From an uncultured bacterium (GTDB taxonomy: Bacteria > Pseudomonadota > Gammaproteobacteria > Burkholderiales > Burkholderiaceae_E): DNA of 63,635 nucleotides. The notes below the pieces were generated by a model. The model did not search any database. It was not told where the DNA came from and saw only the letters and a list, made by a program, of their open reading frames with translations. Position numbers and translations under genes: made by a program. Below, piece by piece: positions 59,549 to 63,635 of this stretch (the first letter of the stretch is position 1; each line of letters begins with the position of its first letter). The DNA is taken from assembly GCA_903864485.1 (NCBI GenBank), contig CAIPGD010000079.1, positions 1 through 63,635 on the forward strand. The letters run 5' to 3'.

Positions 59549-61477
59549 TCAGGGGCTCAGGGCTTCAAGATCGCTTGTCACGCTGAGCCAGTCACCTTCG
59601 ATCTTTTCGAGCTGATCGACCAGCTCCGAGCGGGCGCGATGCGCCGCAACGACCTGGGGTCCAATTTTTAAAAATGCAGGATCGGACAGTTGGACATCCA
59701 ATTGTTCGATCGCCTGCTGGAGCTGGGTCATCTCCCGTTCGACACGCTGAAGCTTGGACAACAGGGGCTTTCGCAATCGGTCGTTCTGTTGCCGTTGCTG
59801 ATGCGGCGAAGGCAGGGGCAGGCTTGACTGGTTGGCTCGATCTTTCGGTGGGTTCAAGCCGGAGTTCGAGTCTGAATTTCGTGCTTGGTCCGCCAACCAT
59901 TCGCGATAATCCTCGAGATCGCCGTCAAATGGCGACAGTTGACCGCTCGCCACGATCACGAATCGGTCAACCGTTGCGCGCAGCAGCCCGCGGTCGTGCG
60001 AGACAAGTAATAGCGCGCCTTCATAGTCGGCAAGCGCCGCCGTTAGCGCGTCTCGTGCGGAGGCATCGAGGTGGTTCGTCGGTTCATCGAGAACCAGTAG
60101 TTGCGGCCGTGTCCACGCGATGAGGGCAAGCGCAAGCCGGGCTTTCTCGCCACCCGAGAACGGTGCAACCGGCGTCATGGCCTGTTCACCGCGAAAGCCG
60201 AAGCCCGCCAGGAATTCCCGCAAAACCTGTTCGCGCTCCTTGGTCTCGATCCGCTTCAGGTGTTCAAGCGCACTCGATTGCGGGTCCAGACTCTCAACTT
60301 GCCGTTGGGCAAAATAGCCAATCCGGAGAGCTCTCGCGTGGGTGCGGTCGCCCGTGAGTGGGTCCAATTCCGCGACTAAGGTGCGCACGAGCGTTGACTT
60401 CCCTGCGCCATTGCGTCCCAACACACCGACTCGATCGCCCCGACGCAAGTCGAGTTGGGCGTGGCGGACAATCGTAATGGGCGGGTCTGCGGGGTAGCCG
60501 CAATCAACATCGACCAGACTGGCGATCTGTTCGGGCATCTGGTCCGGCGAATCAAATCGCATCGAAGCGGCTGATTCATCCTCTACCAGGACAATACGTT
60601 CGATTCGCTCCAGAGCCTTGACGCGACTCTGGGCCTGCTTTGCTTTGGTCGCCTGCGCTCTGAATCGGGCAACAAACTGTTCGAGTTTCGCGATTCGCTG
60701 CGCCTGGCTATCGGCGAGCTTGCGCTGGAGCCGTTGTCGTTCTGATTGCTGGCGTTCGAACGCACTCCAGCCCCCAGCGTATCGTTGAAGGGTCTGTTGC
60801 TCAAAGTGGAGTACTGCGGTCGCAAACGCATCGACAAAGTCCCGGTCATGCGAGACGACCAAGACAGTGCCATCAAACCGAACCAACCAACGCTCAAGCC
60901 AGAACACTGCGTCAAGGTCCAGGTGGTTGGTCGGTTCATCCAGCAGCAACAAGTCGGCCGGAGTCATCAGGACTCGGGCCAGATCGAGGCGCATTTTCCA
61001 GCCCCCCGAGAGTGAGTCAACAGGCTTGTCGTGATCCTCGACAGAAAATCCGAGCCCATCGAGAAGTTTTGCGGCCCGGGCCGGTGCGCTCCACCCGTCA
61101 AGCTCGTCGAACTCACCATGCAACTGCGCGATCCGCCCACCTTCGACTGGGGATTCGTCGGTCGCGCAGGTCAGTTCCAAGGCTGCCAGTTCGCGCACGA
61201 TCGCGTCGCGGCGCGAGTCGGCACGCAGGACATGCTCGATGAGGGAATGCGACCCCGCCGGGGGGTGCTGTGAAAGACGAGCAATGCGCAGTCGAGGCTG
61301 ATCAATCTCGCCTCGGTCAGGGCTGAGGTCTCCCGCGATCGCCGACAACAGGGTGGTCTTGCCACAACCATTGCGCCCAAGCAGTCCAATCCGCTCGCCA
61401 CGTTCGATGATGCCATCGACCCCGCTCAGAAGAATCCGGCCCCCGCGCGAGAGTTCCAGGCCGGTCAGTCGGATCAT
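59549..61477 (-). CDS. ABC-F family ATPase (YheS/Uup-like)
   Basis: Tandem ATPase without membrane segments, from the ribosome-associated ABC-F group. 642 residues. First ATPase: Walker A GLLGRNGCGKTT, signature LSGGWKMRLDLARVLM, DEPTNHLD; inter-domain linker with KLADSQAQRIAKLEQFVARFRAQATKAKQ in part; second: GVLGRNGAGKSTLV, FSGGEKARLALALIA, DEPTNHLD. A charged C-terminal coiled coil follows. I chose ATG 61477; the in-frame extension to 61540 overlaps prmB. The start overlaps the prmB stop (ATGA). Confidence 0.92.
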   Translation of the reverse strand: MIRLTGLELSRGGRILLSGVDGIIERGERIGLLGRNGCGKTTLLSAIAGDLSPDRGEIDQPRLRIARLSQHPPAGSHSLIEHVLRADSRRDAIVRELAALELTCATDESPVEGGRIAQLHGEFDELDGWSAPARAAKLLDGLGFSVEDHDKPVDSLSGGWKMRLDLARVLMTPADLLLLDEPTNHLDLDAVFWLERWLVRFDGTVLVVSHDRDFVDAFATAVLHFEQQTLQRYAGGWSAFERQQSERQRLQRKLADSQAQRIAKLEQFVARFRAQATKAKQAQSRVKALERIERIVLVEDESAASMRFDSPDQMPEQIASLVDVDCGYPADPPITIVRHAQLDLRRGDRVGVLGRNGAGKSTLVRTLVAELDPLTGDRTHARALRIGYFAQRQVESLDPQSSALEHLKRIETKEREQVLREFLAGFGFRGEQAMTPVAPFSGGEKARLALALIAWTRPQLLVLDEPTNHLDASARDALTAALADYEGALLLVSHDRGLLRATVDRFVIVASGQLSPFDGDLEDYREWLADQARNSDSNSGLNPPKDRANQSSLPLPSPHQQRQQNDRLRKPLLSKLQRVEREMTQLQQAIEQLDVQLSDPAFLKIGPQVVAAHRARSELVDQLEKIEGDWLSVTSDLEALSP

Positions 61478-62439
61478 GAGGGAAGGGCCGAACGCTCCAG
61501 CAACGCGATCATCTGATCGCCGGCGGGGACTGGAAGCCAAATCGGCATCAAGCCTGGAAACGCAGCCTCGAAGGCTTCGATTTGATGACCGATCTCTAGA
61601 ACCAATAAACCGTCGGCAGTGAGATGCGCGCCAGCCTGCGCGATCACCTGCCGCACAAGGTCCAGACCATCATCTTTCAGATCAGCCGATGCGACTTTTG
61701 CAACGTCGATCTCGGCCACATCGATCTCAGCGGACTGAGCCAAGGCACGCAAACTCAGCCCTCCGTCTAGTCCAAGCGTTGGTTCATGGCGCCATTCGGT
61801 CGGCAGCTTGGCCATCGACTGCGCATCGACGTAGGGCGGGTTACAAAGAATCAGATCGAATTGCAACCCCTCAAGCGGGTCCCAGAGGTGTCCCTGGCGG
61901 AGTTCGATTCGATCCTCAAGCCCGAACAGAGTTAGGTTGTCAGCCGCCAGCGCAAGCGCCTGAGCCGACAAATCGCAGGCGACCACTTGCGCTTCGCTGA
62001 ATGTTTGTGCGGCGATGACGGCGAGACTGCCGCCCCCGGTACATAAATCGAGCACGCGTGTGACGCGATCGGGATCAAGCAACCAAGGCTCGAGCCCCTG
62101 CTGAAGAATCAATCCGATCGGCGATCTGGGGACCAGCGCACGCCGGTCACACAGGAAACGACGCCCCGCAAGCCAGGCCTCTCCAGCCAGGTAAGCCAGC
62201 GGCGCCCGCTGGTTAATCCTTGCCTGTAAAAGCTCTTCAATCTGTGCCTGTTCGGATGCGTCAAGCCTGGCGTCGGATTCAGTATCGATGCGGTCGACCG
62301 GGATGCCGATCGCCACTGCAACGAGCCAGACCGCTTCATCGTAAGCATCATCGCAACCGTGACCGAACGAGAGCTCAGCGCTCTCAAGACGGGCATGGAC
62401 GGCTAGAATGGCCTGATCAATGGTGTCCAAGTGGGTCAC
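61474..62439 (-). CDS. prmB: Ribosomal protein uL3 N5-glutamine methyltransferase PrmB
   Basis: SAM-dependent methylation of a glutamine in ribosomal protein L3. 321 residues from GTG 62439. PrmB-type VPRSPIGL, SAM motif DLCTGGGSLA at 131-140 and catalytic NPPY at 200-203. A low-complexity AEIDVAEIDVAKV segment (about 237-249) shows a short 5-residue repeat in a loop that is normally plain. dapE lies 9 bases upstream on the same strand, and the ABC-F gene follows by overlap. Confidence 0.92.
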   Translation of the reverse strand: MTHLDTIDQAILAVHARLESAELSFGHGCDDAYDEAVWLVAVAIGIPVDRIDTESDARLDASEQAQIEELLQARINQRAPLAYLAGEAWLAGRRFLCDRRALVPRSPIGLILQQGLEPWLLDPDRVTRVLDLCTGGGSLAVIAAQTFSEAQVVACDLSAQALALAADNLTLFGLEDRIELRQGHLWDPLEGLQFDLILCNPPYVDAQSMAKLPTEWRHEPTLGLDGGLSLRALAQSAEIDVAEIDVAKVASADLKDDGLDLVRQVIAQAGAHLTADGLLVLEIGHQIEAFEAAFPGLMPIWLPVPAGDQMIALLERSALPS

Positions 62440-62448
62440 AGCGGCCGG

Positions 62449-63606
62449 TCACGCGGGCAGGAGGGTTTCGAGAACCCGGCGATAGATCCCCGCTAGCGGG
62501 GCCATTTCATCGAGTTGAACGTTCTCGTCAATCTTGTGAATGCTGGCATTCGGTGGGCCAAATTCAATCACCTGAGAACAGATCCGGGCAATGAATCGAC
62601 CATCGGACGTCCCGCCAGTGGTTGAGAGAATTGGCCGAAGGCCACACTCCGCGTGGATGGCGTCGGAAAGCGCGGCCGAAAGGTTGCCAGGCTCGGTCAG
62701 GAACGGATGACCGGATAACGACCACTCGATGGCATAGCTGAGCTGGTGTCGATCGAGCACCTCGTGAACCCTGTTTTTAAGAGCGTCAACGGTGCTCTCG
62801 GTCGAGAAGCGGAAATTGAACAGAGCCTGCAATTCACCGGGGATGACGTTGGTTGCACCCGTTCCGGAGTTCAGATTGGACACCTGCCAGGAAGTGGGGG
62901 GGAAGAAGGCGTTGCCGGCATCCCAATGGTGTGCGGCCAACTCAGCCAAGGCGGGTGCAAAGCGATGGATGGGATTGTCAGCTTGGTGGGGATACGCGAT
63001 GTGCCCCTGGATGCCCTTGACGGTTAGCCGACCAGATAGCGAACCTCGGCGACCATTTTTGATCATGTCGCCCAAACGCTCGGATGAGGTGGGTTCCCCC
63101 ACGACACAAAAATCGATCCGCCGGCTTTGCTGTTCGAAGCGGTTCACGATCTGAACGGTACCGTCGGTGGCTGGCCCCTCCTCATCAGACGTCAACAGAA
63201 ACGCCAAACACCCTTGGTACTCCGAACGTGTGGCCACGAAGTCCTCGGCAGCGACCACGAACGCAGCCAGTGAGGTTTTCATGTCGGCTGCACCCCGACC
63301 GTAAAGGCGTCCGTTCCGTTCAGTCGGGACGAAGGGGTCTGAACCCCATGCCTCGAATGGCCCCGGCGGGACGACGTCCGTGTGTCCGGCAAACACAAAT
63401 AATGGCCCTGGACGACCACCATCCCGCTCGGCCCAAAGATTGGTGGTGCCATTGGCAGCCAGGGTCTCGCAGCGGAAGCCGAGGGCGTCGAGGCGCTGCC
63501 TAATTAGGTCCTGACAACCGGCATCCTCGGGGGTTACCGAGCGCTTTGAAATCAGTGCCTCGGTCAGTTTTCGGACCGCCAGAGCCGGGTCTTGATGGAC
63601 GTGCAT
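62449..63606 (-). CDS. dapE: Succinyl-diaminopimelate desuccinylase
   Basis: Zinc aminoacylase-fold enzyme in the lysine/meso-diaminopimelate pathway. 385 residues. Metal ligands His75 (GHTDVVPPG), Asp108 (GRGAADMKTS) and catalytic Glu142 in SDEEGPATDGT; the substrate-domain segment GRRGSLSGRLTVKGIQGHIAYPH (in part) is intact. Start ATG 63606. It leads the dapE-prmB-ABC-F minus-strand string. The last 29 bases of the window (63607-63635) hold no recognisable feature. Confidence 0.95.
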   Translation of the reverse strand: MHVHQDPALAVRKLTEALISKRSVTPEDAGCQDLIRQRLDALGFRCETLAANGTTNLWAERDGGRPGPLFVFAGHTDVVPPGPFEAWGSDPFVPTERNGRLYGRGAADMKTSLAAFVVAAEDFVATRSEYQGCLAFLLTSDEEGPATDGTVQIVNRFEQQSRRIDFCVVGEPTSSERLGDMIKNGRRGSLSGRLTVKGIQGHIAYPHQADNPIHRFAPALAELAAHHWDAGNAFFPPTSWQVSNLNSGTGATNVIPGELQALFNFRFSTESTVDALKNRVHEVLDRHQLSYAIEWSLSGHPFLTEPGNLSAALSDAIHAECGLRPILSTTGGTSDGRFIARICSQVIEFGPPNASIHKIDENVQLDEMAPLAGIYRRVLETLLPA

Positions 63607-63635
63607 GGTGGGTTTGTTTGGAATTAGTCGCGTAA

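Overview
The window looks like chromosomal backbone from a betaproteobacterium, most likely order Burkholderiales. The evidence is gene order and protein type: mdh divergent from sdhCDABE-gltA, then sucA-sucB-lpdA-zapE; phaC-phaA-phaB-phaR; the squalene genes hpnC-hpnD-hpnE; and tig-clpP-clpX-lon-hupB-tRNA-ppiD. The genus cannot be named from this alone. I see no rRNA, insertion sequence, prophage, CRISPR array or cargo island. Genes are very tightly packed: no gap exceeds about 250 bases, and many neighbours share 4-base start/stop overlaps.

Layout. 1-13 kb: the TCA cycle block (5' part of mdh; succinate dehydrogenase with its flavinylation factor; citrate synthase; the whole 2-oxoglutarate dehydrogenase complex), followed by zapE. 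13-17.9 kb: a DUF465 protein with an Fe-S helicase, bamD, rluD and pgeF. 17.9-22.4 kb: polyhydroxybutyrate synthesis (phaC, phaA, phaB) with its regulator phaR. 22.4-30.7 kb: rimO, a secreted phosphoesterase, serB, mfd, ispD and ispF. 30.7-33.3 kb: a minus-strand redox cluster of rubrerythrin, an HdrD/GlpC-like Fe-S protein and DUF3501. 33.4-39 kb: an OmpR/EnvZ-type two-component pair, DUF3106, tsaB, rimI, a degenerate uracil-DNA-glycosylase-like gene and lplT. 39-48.3 kb: radA, an SPW membrane protein, hpnE/D/C and an RND efflux pair. 48.3-57.2 kb: tRNA-Leu, tig-clpP-clpX, lon, hupB, tRNA-Val, tRNA-Asp and ppiD. 57.2-63.6 kb: mnmH, DUF1178, a GST, an ABC-F ATPase, prmB and dapE.

How the genes work together. 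The first block supplies malate-to-2-oxoglutarate flux, and its acetyl-CoA economy links to the PHB genes: thiolase, reductase and synthase turn acetyl-CoA into storage polymer, and PhaR probably controls granule proteins and itself. HpnC/D/E convert farnesyl diphosphate to squalene, presumably for hopanoids, though no cyclase is in the window. Tig, ClpXP and Lon form a protein-quality module; lon carries an excellent sigma-32-like heat-shock promoter. The rubrerythrin operon looks like a peroxide or low-oxygen defence unit whose Fe-S and DUF3501 partners have no clear assigned role.

The most distinctive features are (i) the rubrerythrin/HdrD-like/DUF3501 operon with a structured internal gap, (ii) a recurrent habit of in-frame short tandem repeats (6, 9, 24 or 27 bp) inside or at the ends of housekeeping proteins, (iii) a UDG-like gene that has lost the expected cluster cysteines, and (iv) several readable regulatory sites. 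I found no clear novel defence or mobile system; most of the window is ordinary, well-conserved housekeeping DNA.
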